Source: a virus. Taken from it: DNA of 30,377 bases. A program made the translations under genes and the position numbers. The notes below the pieces were generated by a model. It was not told where the DNA came from and searched no databases. It saw nothing but the letters and a program-made list of their open reading frames with translations. Where the stretch lies: positions 1 through 30,377 of the IMG/VR virus record IMGVR_UViG_3300009422_000029; one strand, 5' to 3'. Shown here piece by piece: positions 6,413-14,446 of this stretch. Position 1 is the first letter of the stretch. Every line of letters begins with the position of its first letter.

Positions 6413-8836
6413 ATGGCTGAGTCAGTTGTAAAAGGTTATTTTCCGAGTCAAGTTGTACCTGACGCAGAGAAATTAAGTGCTGAGTATGGATTACAAGTAG
6501 GTAAGGCCATTGAGTACGAGTGGTTTGATGGATCTACGTCTAATCAAAGATACAATCAGCACCAAGCTGAGTTTCATAAACTAAGGCTTTATGCTAGAGG
6601 TGAACAACCTATTCAAAAATACAAAGATGAATTATCTGTAAACGGTGACTTAAGCTACTTAAACTTAGATTGGAAACCAGTACCTGTTGTTCCTAAATTT
6701 GTAGATATAGTAGTTAACGGTATATCAGAAAGATCATTTGATATAAAATGTTACTCTCAAGATCCTTACGGTATAAGTAAGAGAACAAAGTACATGGAAT
6801 CTATAATGAGAGACATGCAGACACAAGAGTTAAGTGCTTTTGCACAAGAAGCTTTTGGCATTGCATTATTTGAAAACGCTCCAGACAAACTACCTGACAG
6901 TCAAGAAGAGTTAGATCTTCATATGCAATTAAGTTACAAGCAAGGTATAGAGTTAGCTGAAGAGCAAGCTATAAACGTATTGCTTAAAGGTAACAGATAT
7001 GATCTAACAAAAAGAAGAGTTAACTACGATCTAGCTACAATAGGTATAGGCTGCGTGAAAAATACTTTTACACAATCAGAAGGAGTTAAAGTTGAATATG
7101 TGGATCCAGCTAATATAGTTTATTCTTATACAGAAGATCCAGACTTTCAAGATATATATTACGTAGGTGAAATAAAAACAATACCTATAAACGAACTTAA
7201 AAAAGAATTTCCAAATCTAACTGATGAGGATTTAAAATCTATACAAAGTCAAAGCATACATCAGAATAGTTACTCTAGCAATAGATACAACTCTTCTTAT
7301 TACGACGATAAAAACCAGATTCAAGTTTTATATTTTAACTACAAAACCTATATGAACGAGGTTTACAAGGTTAAAGAAACTTCAACTGGTGCAGAAAAAA
7401 TAATACTAAGAGACGATACATTTGATCCACCTATAAATGAAATGACAGGTAACTTTGGTAAAATATCAAGGTCATTAGAAGTTTTATATGAAGGTTGTTT
7501 AATTTTAGGAACAGACTACTTATTAAAGTGGGAGTTAGCTAAAAACATGATGAGACCTAAAAGCGACTATAGTAAAGTTAAAATGAACTACGCTATTAAT
7601 GCTCCTAGAATGTATAAGGGTAGAATTGATTCATTAGTAAAACGTATAACAGGTTTTGCTGACATGATACAGTTGACTCATTTAAAACTACAACAAGTAA
7701 TGTCTAGAATGGTACCAGACGGTGTTTATTTAGACGCTGATGGTTTAGCTGAGGTTGATTTAGGCAATGGAACTAATTATAATCCACAAGAAGCGTTAAA
7801 TATGTTCTTTCAGACGGGATCTATAATAGGTAGATCTTTTACTTCTGAAGGAGACATGAACCCAGGTAAAGTACCTATTCAAGAAATACAATCAGGATCT
7901 GGTGGTCAAAAAATACAAACTTTAATAACCAACTACAACTATTACATGCAAATGATAAGAGATGTAACTGGTTTAAACGAAGCTAGAGATGGTAGCACTC
8001 CTGATAGTAGAGCGTTAGTTGGGGTTCAAAAGCTAGCTGCTGCTAACTCAAACACGGCTACTAGACATATATTAAATTCTGGTTTAGCTTTGACACAAGA
8101 GCTTGCGGAAGGTTTGTCTCTTAGAATATCTGATATATTAGAGTTTTCACCAACAAAAGAAGCTTTTATACAAAAAATAGGTAATCAAAATGTTGGAGTG
8201 CTAGAAGATATAGCTAAATTACATTTACATGATTTTGGAATATTCATAGAGCTTACTCCTGATGAAGAACAAAAAGCTATATTAGAACAAAACATACAAG
8301 TTGCTATAGCTCAAGGATTAATTGATCTAGAAGATGCTATTGATCTTAGAGAGTTAAAAAATATAAAACTTGCAAATCAACTGTTAAAAATACGTAGAAA
8401 GAAAAAGCAAGAAAGAGAGCAGAAGATGCAACAAGAAAATATGCAGGCTCAAGCACAGGCAAATGCACAAGCTCAACAAGTTGCAGCTCAAGCTGAGGTT
8501 CAAAAAGCTCAACAACTGTTTCAAATAGAAACACAGATGGAGCAAATGAAAGGTGAAATAGCTAATCAAAAAATGCAAACAGAAGCAATGCTAAAGAAAG
8601 AGTTAATGGCATTGGAGTTTCAGTTTAACATGGAATTAAAAAATGCTGAGGTTGATAATGCTAAGGGAAAAGAACAATACAAAGAAGATCGTAAAGACGA
8701 GAGAACAAAAATACAGGCTAGTCAACAAAGTGAGTTGATAAACCAAAGACAGAACGACGCGCCACCAAAGAAATTTGAGTCATCTGGAAATGATAATATG
8801 AGTGGTTTTGACTTAGGTTCGTTTGGACCTATGTAA
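6413..8836 (+). CDS. Portal protein
   Basis: An 807-residue protein immediately after terL. The N-terminal block around residues 57-107 (LYARGEQPIQKYKDEL, then GDLSYLNLDWKPVPVVPKFVD) is the signature I associate with portals of crAss-like and related Bacteroidota phages. The middle holds portal-type core segments such as YVDPANIVYSYTEDPDFQD and a region near residues 520-560 (MIRDVTGLNEARDGSTPDSRALVGVQKL) that fits the stem/tunnel helices. Residues about 658-776 are a long Gln/Ala/Met/Lys-rich coiled coil, comparable to a portal barrel that projects into the head. Twelve copies would form the DNA channel at one capsid vertex, binding terminase and then the neck. The start is ATG-GCT with the usual A/T leader, 1 nt after terL. 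Confidence 0.9.
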   Translation: MAESVVKGYFPSQVVPDAEKLSAEYGLQVGKAIEYEWFDGSTSNQRYNQHQAEFHKLRLYARGEQPIQKYKDELSVNGDLSYLNLDWKPVPVVPKFVDIVVNGISERSFDIKCYSQDPYGISKRTKYMESIMRDMQTQELSAFAQEAFGIALFENAPDKLPDSQEELDLHMQLSYKQGIELAEEQAINVLLKGNRYDLTKRRVNYDLATIGIGCVKNTFTQSEGVKVEYVDPANIVYSYTEDPDFQDIYYVGEIKTIPINELKKEFPNLTDEDLKSIQSQSIHQNSYSSNRYNSSYYDDKNQIQVLYFNYKTYMNEVYKVKETSTGAEKIILRDDTFDPPINEMTGNFGKISRSLEVLYEGCLILGTDYLLKWELAKNMMRPKSDYSKVKMNYAINAPRMYKGRIDSLVKRITGFADMIQLTHLKLQQVMSRMVPDGVYLDADGLAEVDLGNGTNYNPQEALNMFFQTGSIIGRSFTSEGDMNPGKVPIQEIQSGSGGQKIQTLITNYNYYMQMIRDVTGLNEARDGSTPDSRALVGVQKLAAANSNTATRHILNSGLALTQELAEGLSLRISDILEFSPTKEAFIQKIGNQNVGVLEDIAKLHLHDFGIFIELTPDEEQKAILEQNIQVAIAQGLIDLEDAIDLRELKNIKLANQLLKIRRKKKQEREQKMQQENMQAQAQANAQAQQVAAQAEVQKAQQLFQIETQMEQMKGEIANQKMQTEAMLKKELMALEFQFNMELKNAEVDNAKGKEQYKEDRKDERTKIQASQQSELINQRQNDAPPKKFESSGNDNMSGFDLGSFGPM

Positions 8837-8865
8837 TTAATTTTATAATTTTATAATATTTTATT

Positions 8866-10014
8866 ATGGCTAAAGAAGAAAAAGTAGTCGAAGAGGTAGT
8901 GGAAGAAATAACTCCGCAGGCTCAAGAGACTGAAAAAGGTGATCTAGTACCTGAAGTTACTGTCAAAGAAGATGGTACACATAAAATAGATTTTGACAAA
9001 TTAGTAACTAAGCCAGAAAAAGGCAAGGTTGCTGAAGAAGTTAAAGAAGAAGTAAAGGTTGAAGAACCTGTAGCTGTTATTGAAGAAGAGGTTGCTCCTA
9101 AAGAGCCTACTGTTTTAGAAGAAATAACAGAAGAAGAGGTTGTTGAGAAAGCTGAGGAGATTGCAGAAGCAGTTGTTGAAGCTCAAGAAACTGGAAAACC
9201 TTTACCAGAAAACATTCAAAAAGTTGTAGACTTTATAGATGAGACTGGTGGAAGTTTAGAAGACTATGTTAAACTTAACCAAGACGTGGATGCTTTAAAT
9301 GAAGATCAATTGCTAGTTGAGTATTATCAAAACACAAGACCTCATTTAGATCTATCGGAGATAAACTTTTTGATAGAAGATAAGTTTTCTATTGAAGAAG
9401 ATACTGAAGATGAAAGAGATATTAAAAGAAAAAAATTAGCTAGAAAAGAAGAATTAGCATACGCTAAAAATCATCTTAATAGCTTAAAAGATAAATACTA
9501 TGAAGAAATCAAAGGCGGCTCTAGGTTAGCTCCTGAGCAAAAAAAGGCTGTAGATTTTTTCAACAGATATAATAAAAATCAAGAGGTTGCTGAAAAGCAA
9601 ACTCAAACTTTCAACAATAAAACTAACCAAGTTTTTAATGACGAATTCAAAGGTTTTGAATATAAAGTCGGAGACAAGAGGTATAGGTTTAATGTTAAAA
9701 ACCCGAATGAGGTTAAAGATACACAAGGTAACATCAATAATTTTGTTAAGAAGTTTCTTAATAAAAACAATGAGATGGAAGACGCTGCGGGTTATCACAA
9801 ATCTTTATTCACCGCAATGAATCCCGATGCAATTGCAAACCATTTTTACGAACAAGGAAAGTCTGATGCTATGAGACAGAGTATTTCTCAAACAAAAAAC
9901 ATTAGTATGGATCCTAGAAAAGCTCAAGGAGAAGCACCTAAATCAGGTACTACTTACAGAGCTGTCGATGCAGATGGTTCATCTTTTAAGTGGGGTTTCA
10001 AAAAAAATAAATAA
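8866..10014 (+). CDS. Acidic scaffold-like protein before the capsid gene
   Basis: The 382-residue protein sits between portal and major capsid genes, the usual place of scaffold or protease-scaffold genes. Residues 1-110 are extremely rich in Glu, Val and Lys (VVEEVVEEI, VAEEVKEEVKVEEP, EEITEEEVVEKAEEI) and are probably disordered or helical. Residues 115-360 are more conserved-looking: a helical core (DFIDETGGSLEDYVKLNQD, ARKEELAYAKNHLNSLKDKYYEE, KKAVDFFNRYNKNQ) and a segment GYHKSLFTAMNPDAIANHFYEQGK. The end is basic (SSFKWGFKKNK), as in scaffolds that bind coat protein through a basic C-terminal segment. I see no protease motif. The scaffold role is inferred from position, charge pattern and helicity. 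Confidence 0.7.
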   Translation: MAKEEKVVEEVVEEITPQAQETEKGDLVPEVTVKEDGTHKIDFDKLVTKPEKGKVAEEVKEEVKVEEPVAVIEEEVAPKEPTVLEEITEEEVVEKAEEIAEAVVEAQETGKPLPENIQKVVDFIDETGGSLEDYVKLNQDVDALNEDQLLVEYYQNTRPHLDLSEINFLIEDKFSIEEDTEDERDIKRKKLARKEELAYAKNHLNSLKDKYYEEIKGGSRLAPEQKKAVDFFNRYNKNQEVAEKQTQTFNNKTNQVFNDEFKGFEYKVGDKRYRFNVKNPNEVKDTQGNINNFVKKFLNKNNEMEDAAGYHKSLFTAMNPDAIANHFYEQGKSDAMRQSISQTKNISMDPRKAQGEAPKSGTTYRAVDADGSSFKWGFKKNK

Positions 10015-10039
10015 TTAATAAAACTAAAAATTAAAAATT

Positions 10040-11500
10040 ATGGCTTTAGCTGGAACTGGCGCTGAGTTATCACATGTGGTACCTCGCCCAAACAAACTTG
10101 CATTTGACAATAACTATTTGTCAATTGCTGATAATGATTTTAACTTTGCTAAGCAATTCTTACCAGAAGTTTACGAGAAAGAAGTAGAAAGATACGGTAA
10201 CCGTACTATCTCTGGTTTCTTAAGAATGGTTGGTGCTGAAATGCCAATGGCTTCTGATCAAGTAGTTTGGTCTGAACAAGGTAGAATTCACGTAGCATCT
10301 AATAACGCTACAATCGCAAACACAAACGCAACAAGCGATACAATTACACTAGTTGCTGATCCCGTTGGAAATGGTGACGGATTAACTGCTGCTCAACAAT
10401 GGGCGTTATATTCTGTAGGTGACACTTTAGTTGTTTCTCAAGGGAATTTAACTGTAAAAGCAAGAGTACAAAGCAAACCTGCTGGAACTGTTACTTTAGT
10501 AGTATCTGCTTACGATTTTGCTGGTATTGTACTAGGTGGTGCTAATGATGCTGGATTTTCTGCTGCTGCAGTAAAACTATTCATCTTTGGTTCTGAATAC
10601 GGAAAAGGAACAGACAACGCGTCTCAACAATCTGTAGATTCTCCATTCACTAAATTTGATAACAAACCTATCATTATGAAAGGTAAGTATGAAATTAGTG
10701 GATCTGATACTGCACAAATTGGATGGGTTGAAGTTGCTACTGAAGCTGGTGCTTCTGGGTACCTTTGGTATTTAAAATCTGAAAGTGAAACTAGAATTAG
10801 ATTTGAAGATAAATTAGAGATGGCAATGATTGAAGCTGAAAAAGCTGTTGCTGCATCTGGATTATCTGCTACTTTTACTGGATCTGAAGGATTATTTGCT
10901 GCTATTGAATCAAGAGGATTAGTATATAACAATCAAGGATTTGCTAACGCTTGCGTTGGTGGTGGAATTGATGAGTTTGATGCTATCTTACAAGAGCTTG
11001 ATAAGCAAGGAGCTATCGAAGAGAACATGATGTTCTTAGATAGATCTACTGCTTTAAGCATTGACAAAATGTTAGCTAATCAAAATTCTTACGGAGCTGG
11101 TGGTACATCTTACGGTGTATTTGACAATTCTGAGGATATGGCTTTAAATTTAGGTTTCTCTGGATTTAGACGTGGATCTTACGATTTCTACAAGTCTGAC
11201 TGGAAATACTTAAACGATGCTACTACTCGTGGATTAATAGCTGACGTAGAAGGTGTTATTGTACCAGCTGGTACTTCAACAGTATATGACCAATCAATGG
11301 GGAAAAATATTTCAAGACCATTCTTACACATCCGTTACAGAGCTTCTGAAGCAGATGATAGAAAAATGAAATCTTGGATTACAGGATCTGTTGGTGGAAG
11401 TTATACTTCTGACTTAGATAGCATGACTGTAAACTTCTTATCAGAAAGATGTTTATGTGTACAAGCTGCTAACAACTTCGTATTATTGAAAAAATCATAA
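10040..11500 (+). CDS. Major capsid protein (probably HK97 fold)
   Basis: A 486-residue protein after the scaffold-like gene. The block at residues 40-85 (FLPEVYEKEVERYGNRTISG, FLRMVGAEMPMASDQVVWSE, QGRIHV) matches what I recall of major capsid proteins from Bacteroidota and marine podoviruses. The middle (about 100-190) is beta-rich and may be an inserted surface domain. Residues 250-300 (SETRIRFEDKLEMAMIEAEKAVAASG) look like the spine helix, and 310-370 like P-domain strands. Codon use fits high expression: Arg is partly CGT, unlike the AGA-dominated neighbours, and TTC, AAC and TAC are frequent. A strong hairpin follows directly, so the transcript level is likely set apart from downstream genes. 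The start is ATG-GCT after an A-rich leader. Confidence 0.87.
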   Translation: MALAGTGAELSHVVPRPNKLAFDNNYLSIADNDFNFAKQFLPEVYEKEVERYGNRTISGFLRMVGAEMPMASDQVVWSEQGRIHVASNNATIANTNATSDTITLVADPVGNGDGLTAAQQWALYSVGDTLVVSQGNLTVKARVQSKPAGTVTLVVSAYDFAGIVLGGANDAGFSAAAVKLFIFGSEYGKGTDNASQQSVDSPFTKFDNKPIIMKGKYEISGSDTAQIGWVEVATEAGASGYLWYLKSESETRIRFEDKLEMAMIEAEKAVAASGLSATFTGSEGLFAAIESRGLVYNNQGFANACVGGGIDEFDAILQELDKQGAIEENMMFLDRSTALSIDKMLANQNSYGAGGTSYGVFDNSEDMALNLGFSGFRRGSYDFYKSDWKYLNDATTRGLIADVEGVIVPAGTSTVYDQSMGKNISRPFLHIRYRASEADDRKMKSWITGSVGGSYTSDLDSMTVNFLSERCLCVQAANNFVLLKKS

Positions 11501-11510
11501 TACAAAACTA

Positions 11511-11560
11511 AGTAATTCTTACCCTCGTTATATCAACGGGGGTAACTATTACTTTTATTT
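11511..11560 (+). terminator. Long hairpin terminator after the capsid gene
   Basis: Bases 11511-11529 pair with 11535-11553 around the loop ATATC. The stem has 19 positions, with one 2-base internal mismatch and one G-U pair, and contains ACCCTCGTT against AACGGGGGT. It is followed by TTTATTT. The position just after the capsid stop codon and the T-rich tail favour an intrinsic terminator. It may also protect the 3' end of the capsid mRNA. Confidence 0.8.
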
Positions 11561-11566
11561 AAACTA

Positions 11567-11583
11567 TTTAATTATATTATATC
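11567..11583 (+). promoter_or_regulatory. AT-rich leader, possible late promoter element
   Basis: TTTAATTATATTATAT (11567-11582) is nearly identical to the block at 12395-12409 (TTAAATATATTATAT) and similar to 23-39. All three follow a hairpin and directly precede an ATG. A phage-specific -10-like element is possible, though an A/T-rich ribosome-loading leader would look the same. Confidence 0.3.
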
Positions 11584-12354
11584 ATGGAAAAAACAAAAAG
11601 AAAAACTCCAACCAAAATAGACGGTTGGGAAATCAAAGATAGATTATATGAACTAAACGGTAGACACAAGCCTATTGTTTTTTCAATACCTTCTTTACAT
11701 ACATCAGAAAGACCTTTACTTTATTTTGACGAAGTAGAAGGTTATAATAGGAAACTTAAATACGCAACAAACCATTGGTCTCCATTTGTGGACGAACAAG
11801 ATGGTAATGCTACTTTAGGTAGAATTATAATGAGAAACGGTAAACTATTTGTTCCAAAATCGGATCAGAGTTTACAAAAACTGTTATCACTATATCACCC
11901 TATGAAAGATCGTACTTATAGCGAATACAACAAAATAGAAGAAGCAACAGATGATTTAGCTTACATGGAATACGAGATTAACGCTCTTATTGCTGCTAAG
12001 TCCTTAGATGTAGACGCTGCTGAAGCTATACTGAGATCAGAAATTGGTAGTGAAGTAAACAACATGACAAGTAAGGAAATTAAAAGAGATGTTCTTTTAA
12101 TGGCTAGGAGAAATCCAGGAATGTTCTTACAACTAGCAAATGATGAAAATGTAGAATTAAAAAACATTGGAGCAAAGTTTGTTGAAAACAACTTAATTAA
12201 ACTTTCAGCCGATCAAAGAGTTTTTAGTTATCCTAATGGCAAGAAAATATGTGCTGTTCCTTACGATGAACACCCTATGAATGCTTTAGCTGCTTTCTTT
12301 AAAACTGACGATGGAATGGAACTGTTTAAAAACTTATCCAAAAAATTAAAATAA
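11584..12354 (+). CDS. Conserved phage protein next to the capsid gene, function unknown
   Basis: A 256-residue protein. Residues 1-20 are basic (MEKTKRKTPTKIDGWEIKDR). Residues 25-105 look beta-rich, with PLLYFDEVEGYNRKL, SPFVDEQDGNATLGRIIMRN and LFVPKSDQSLQKLLSLYHP. Residues 115-205 are helical (DDLAYMEYEINALIAAKS, DVDAAEAILRSEIGSEV, SKEIKRDVLLMARRNPGMFL). The C-terminal segment includes KKICAVPYDEHPMNALAAFF and FKNLSKKLK. I remember related proteins directly after the capsid gene in Bacteroidota phages, without a function. The FVPK...LLSLYHP and helical halves do not suggest a known enzyme. The gene lies between two strong hairpins, effectively its own transcription segment. Virion component, assembly factor and transcription accessory are all possible. 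Confidence 0.75.
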   Translation: MEKTKRKTPTKIDGWEIKDRLYELNGRHKPIVFSIPSLHTSERPLLYFDEVEGYNRKLKYATNHWSPFVDEQDGNATLGRIIMRNGKLFVPKSDQSLQKLLSLYHPMKDRTYSEYNKIEEATDDLAYMEYEINALIAAKSLDVDAAEAILRSEIGSEVNNMTSKEIKRDVLLMARRNPGMFLQLANDENVELKNIGAKFVENNLIKLSADQRVFSYPNGKKICAVPYDEHPMNALAAFFKTDDGMELFKNLSKKLK

Positions 12355-12361
12355 AAACAAT

Positions 12362-12400
12362 GTAAAGTGACCGCCTTCGGGCGGTTACATTTACTTAAAT
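12362..12400 (+). terminator. Hairpin with UUCG loop, terminator or attenuator
   Basis: GTAAA plus GTGACCGCC (12362-12375) pair with GGCGGTTAC plus TTTAC (12380-12394) around TTCG. One A is bulged and one pair is G-U. The stem is very stable, but the following bases (TTAAAT) give a poor T tract. Only 13 nt separate it from the next start codon, so it may act as an attenuator or processing site rather than a complete terminator. Confidence 0.7.
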
Positions 12401-12407
12401 ATATTAT
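12395..12407 (+). promoter_or_regulatory. Short AT-rich leader before the 53-aa gene
   Basis: TTAAATATATTAT lies between the hairpin and the ATG. It matches the block before 11584 at nearly every position when aligned at its 3' end. It is too short for a complete -33/-7 promoter downstream of the hairpin. Confidence 0.25.
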
Positions 12408-12569
12408 ATGGCCTTTAACATGAAACATAAAGGTTTCGGCGATACGGTTGAAGCCATCACAAAAGCGACTGGAATAAAAAAAGTCGTAGATAAAGTTAGC
12501 GAAATCACGGGCATAGACTGCGGATGTGACGCTAGAAAACAAGCATTAAATAAAAAATTCCCTTATTAA
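12408..12569 (+). CDS. 53-aa Cys-Gly-Cys mini-protein
   Basis: A small gene with start ATG-GCC and stop TAA two nt before the next ATG. Residues 8-36 read KGFGDTVEAITKATGIKKVV then DKVSEITGI, an amphipathic helix-rich stretch. It is followed by D37-C38-G39-C40-D41 and a C-terminal RKQALNKKFPY. The combination GFGDxVExxTKATGIKKVV, CGC and a final FPY is one I have seen in small proteins of Bacteroidota phages, with no assigned function. The two cysteines could form a vicinal-type disulphide or bind a metal together with another chain. Codon periodicity, spacing and leader fit a real gene. An internal ATG at 12420 would shorten it by four residues. It is preceded by a strong hairpin. Confidence 0.82.
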   Translation: MAFNMKHKGFGDTVEAITKATGIKKVVDKVSEITGIDCGCDARKQALNKKFPY

Positions 12570-12571
12570 TT

Positions 12572-13273
12572 ATGGCTGTAAGTGTAGATACTGTTTATCA
12601 AACTGTTTTAAGTACATTAAACAAAGAGCAACGTGGTTACGTTACACCTCAAGAGTTTAATTTATTTGCAGAGCAAGCTCAATTAGATATATTCGAACAA
12701 TATTTCTATGACATAAATCAATTCGGTAGACTGCACGGTAACAGTACAGAATACTCAGACATGCTAGATATACTTGAAGAAAAGTTAAGTATATTTGAAT
12801 CACCGCCTGTAGCTGTGGTTATGGCTAACACAGGTGTAGGAACTCTTCCTGCTAATTACAGACTGGGTAATGTAATTCATACTACTAGCGGAGTAGCTAG
12901 AATAGTAGAAAAGTTAAACAAAAAAGACATACAAGTTCTTGAGATGTCTCCACTAACAACTCCAAACTTAATTAGACCCGCTTACACTAGAACAAGCGAG
13001 ACTACAATACAGCTTTATCCTGCAACTATAATATCAGCTATAACTTGCGATACTGTTGCTAGACCAACAGCTCCAAACTGGGGTTACGTAATGGTTTATG
13101 GTGAAGCTTTATATAATGCAGCTACTAGTGTAAACTTTCAACTACATCAATCAGAAGAGATTGCTTTAGTAGAAAAAATATTAGAATTAGCTGGCTTATC
13201 TACTAAGGAAGTTCAAATGTATCAAATTGCAAATCAAGAAGAAATGCAAACAATCCAACAAGAAAAACAATAA
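12572..13273 (+). CDS. Head-tail connector / ring protein (probable)
   Basis: A 233-residue protein two nt after the mini-protein gene. Residues 5-50 are helical: TVYQTVLSTLNKEQRGYVTP then FNLFAEQAQLDIFEQYFYDI. Such NKEQRGYxTPxEFNxxAxxAQ starts recur in neck genes of crAss-like and marine Bacteroidota phages. The centre (about 75-170) is beta-rich (VGTLPANYRLGNVI, TTIQLYPATI). The end returns to helices (SEEIALVEKILELAGLS, then a Gln-rich tail). Helix-beta-helix architecture and location after the capsid region fit adaptor proteins that stack under the portal, such as P22 gp4 or crAss-like ring proteins. Assignment is by order and remembered family resemblance; no motif proves it. Confidence 0.68.
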   Translation: MAVSVDTVYQTVLSTLNKEQRGYVTPQEFNLFAEQAQLDIFEQYFYDINQFGRLHGNSTEYSDMLDILEEKLSIFESPPVAVVMANTGVGTLPANYRLGNVIHTTSGVARIVEKLNKKDIQVLEMSPLTTPNLIRPAYTRTSETTIQLYPATIISAITCDTVARPTAPNWGYVMVYGEALYNAATSVNFQLHQSEEIALVEKILELAGLSTKEVQMYQIANQEEMQTIQQEKQ

Positions 13274-13276
13274 GAT

Positions 13277-14443
13277 ATGCCATTATTTCAAGGAACACAA
13301 CAAGGTTATTACGAGCAGAGTCAAAGCTTTATTGGAGCTGGTTCTGGAAACCTAACGGTTGGCCCAGTTACAGTGGCTTATTTTGCAACTAGACCTACTC
13401 AGCAAGTTGATATAATAATATTTATAAACAACATAGAGGTAAGCAAGAATAGTTATTCTTATAATGGTACTAGCCCAGGTGACGTTACTCCTAATAATAG
13501 TTACAATTTAGTATTTAATAACACTAACATAAACGCTAACATACAAGCTGCCGATGGCTCACCTTTATTAGGTCTACCTATATTACTTAGAGAAGTATTA
13601 GCTACAGAGCAGTTTGGAAACTACCAGTATGTTTCATTAGAAAACATAATAAACAATTTCATTATATCTTACGTAGGTGAAGACAAGATAATAAGTAAAA
13701 TAAGAAGAGCAGATATTGCTTTCCACGCACAAAGAGGCTTAGCAGAGCTTAGTTACGATACTTTAAAATCTTTTAAATCACAAGAAATAGAGATACCACC
13801 TTCGTTATCAATGAAGTTACCTCATGACTTTGTTAACTACGTTAAACTATCTTGGTTAGATAATGATGGTATAGAAAGAATATTAATGCCAACTAGAAAA
13901 ACTAGTAATCCAGAAGCCTTAATACAGGATAGTAGCTATGATTACACTTTTGACACTGACGGAACTTTATTAACCGCAGCTAACTCAGAAACATGGGATA
14001 AGTTTAGAGACGCTACAAATAGAAACACAACAAATTCAGATAGTTTAGATGAGTTTGAAAGATATAAAGGAGCTCAAGGGGCTAGATATGGATTAGAGCC
14101 TGAGTTTGCTAATAGTAATGGTGTTTATTTTATAGACAATCTAAGAGGTAGAATATTTTTTGACTCCAGCTTATCTGGCAAAATAATTACTTTAAAATAT
14201 GTAAGTGATTCTCTTGGTACAGATGGTGAGATGATTGTACACAAATTTGCTGAAGAGGCAATGTACAAGCACATAGCTTATGCGATACTAGCAACAAGAG
14301 CAAACACACAAGAGTACTTAGTAATGAGATTTAAAAAAGAAAAGTTTGCGGCTACTCGTCAAGCTAAGTTAAGATTATCAAATTTAAAATCAGAAGAGTT
14401 AACTCAAGTAATGAGAGGTAAGTCTAAGATTATAAAACACTAA
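13277..14443 (+). CDS. Neck/ring protein with N-terminal beta domain
   Basis: A 388-residue protein. Residues 1-115 form a beta-rich domain (VTVAYFATRPTQQVDIIIFI, SPLLGLPILLREVL) whose pattern loosely resembles the N-terminal, virion-binding domain of T7-type tail fibre proteins. From residue 117 on it has a block typical of Bacteroidota podovirus neck proteins: YVSLENIINNFIISYVGE, ADIAFHAQRGLAELSYDTLK, SQEIEIPPSLSMKLPHDFVN, YVKLSWLDNDGIERILMPTR. A helical end (residues 335-388, including KEKFAATRQAKLRLSNLKSE) is strongly basic. I infer a ring or collar protein between portal and tail, with an extra domain that may dock fibres. It starts 3 nt after the previous gene and ends 3 nt before the next. 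Confidence 0.68.
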   Translation: MPLFQGTQQGYYEQSQSFIGAGSGNLTVGPVTVAYFATRPTQQVDIIIFINNIEVSKNSYSYNGTSPGDVTPNNSYNLVFNNTNINANIQAADGSPLLGLPILLREVLATEQFGNYQYVSLENIINNFIISYVGEDKIISKIRRADIAFHAQRGLAELSYDTLKSFKSQEIEIPPSLSMKLPHDFVNYVKLSWLDNDGIERILMPTRKTSNPEALIQDSSYDYTFDTDGTLLTAANSETWDKFRDATNRNTTNSDSLDEFERYKGAQGARYGLEPEFANSNGVYFIDNLRGRIFFDSSLSGKIITLKYVSDSLGTDGEMIVHKFAEEAMYKHIAYAILATRANTQEYLVMRFKKEKFAATRQAKLRLSNLKSEELTQVMRGKSKIIKH

Positions 14444-14446
14444 AAT

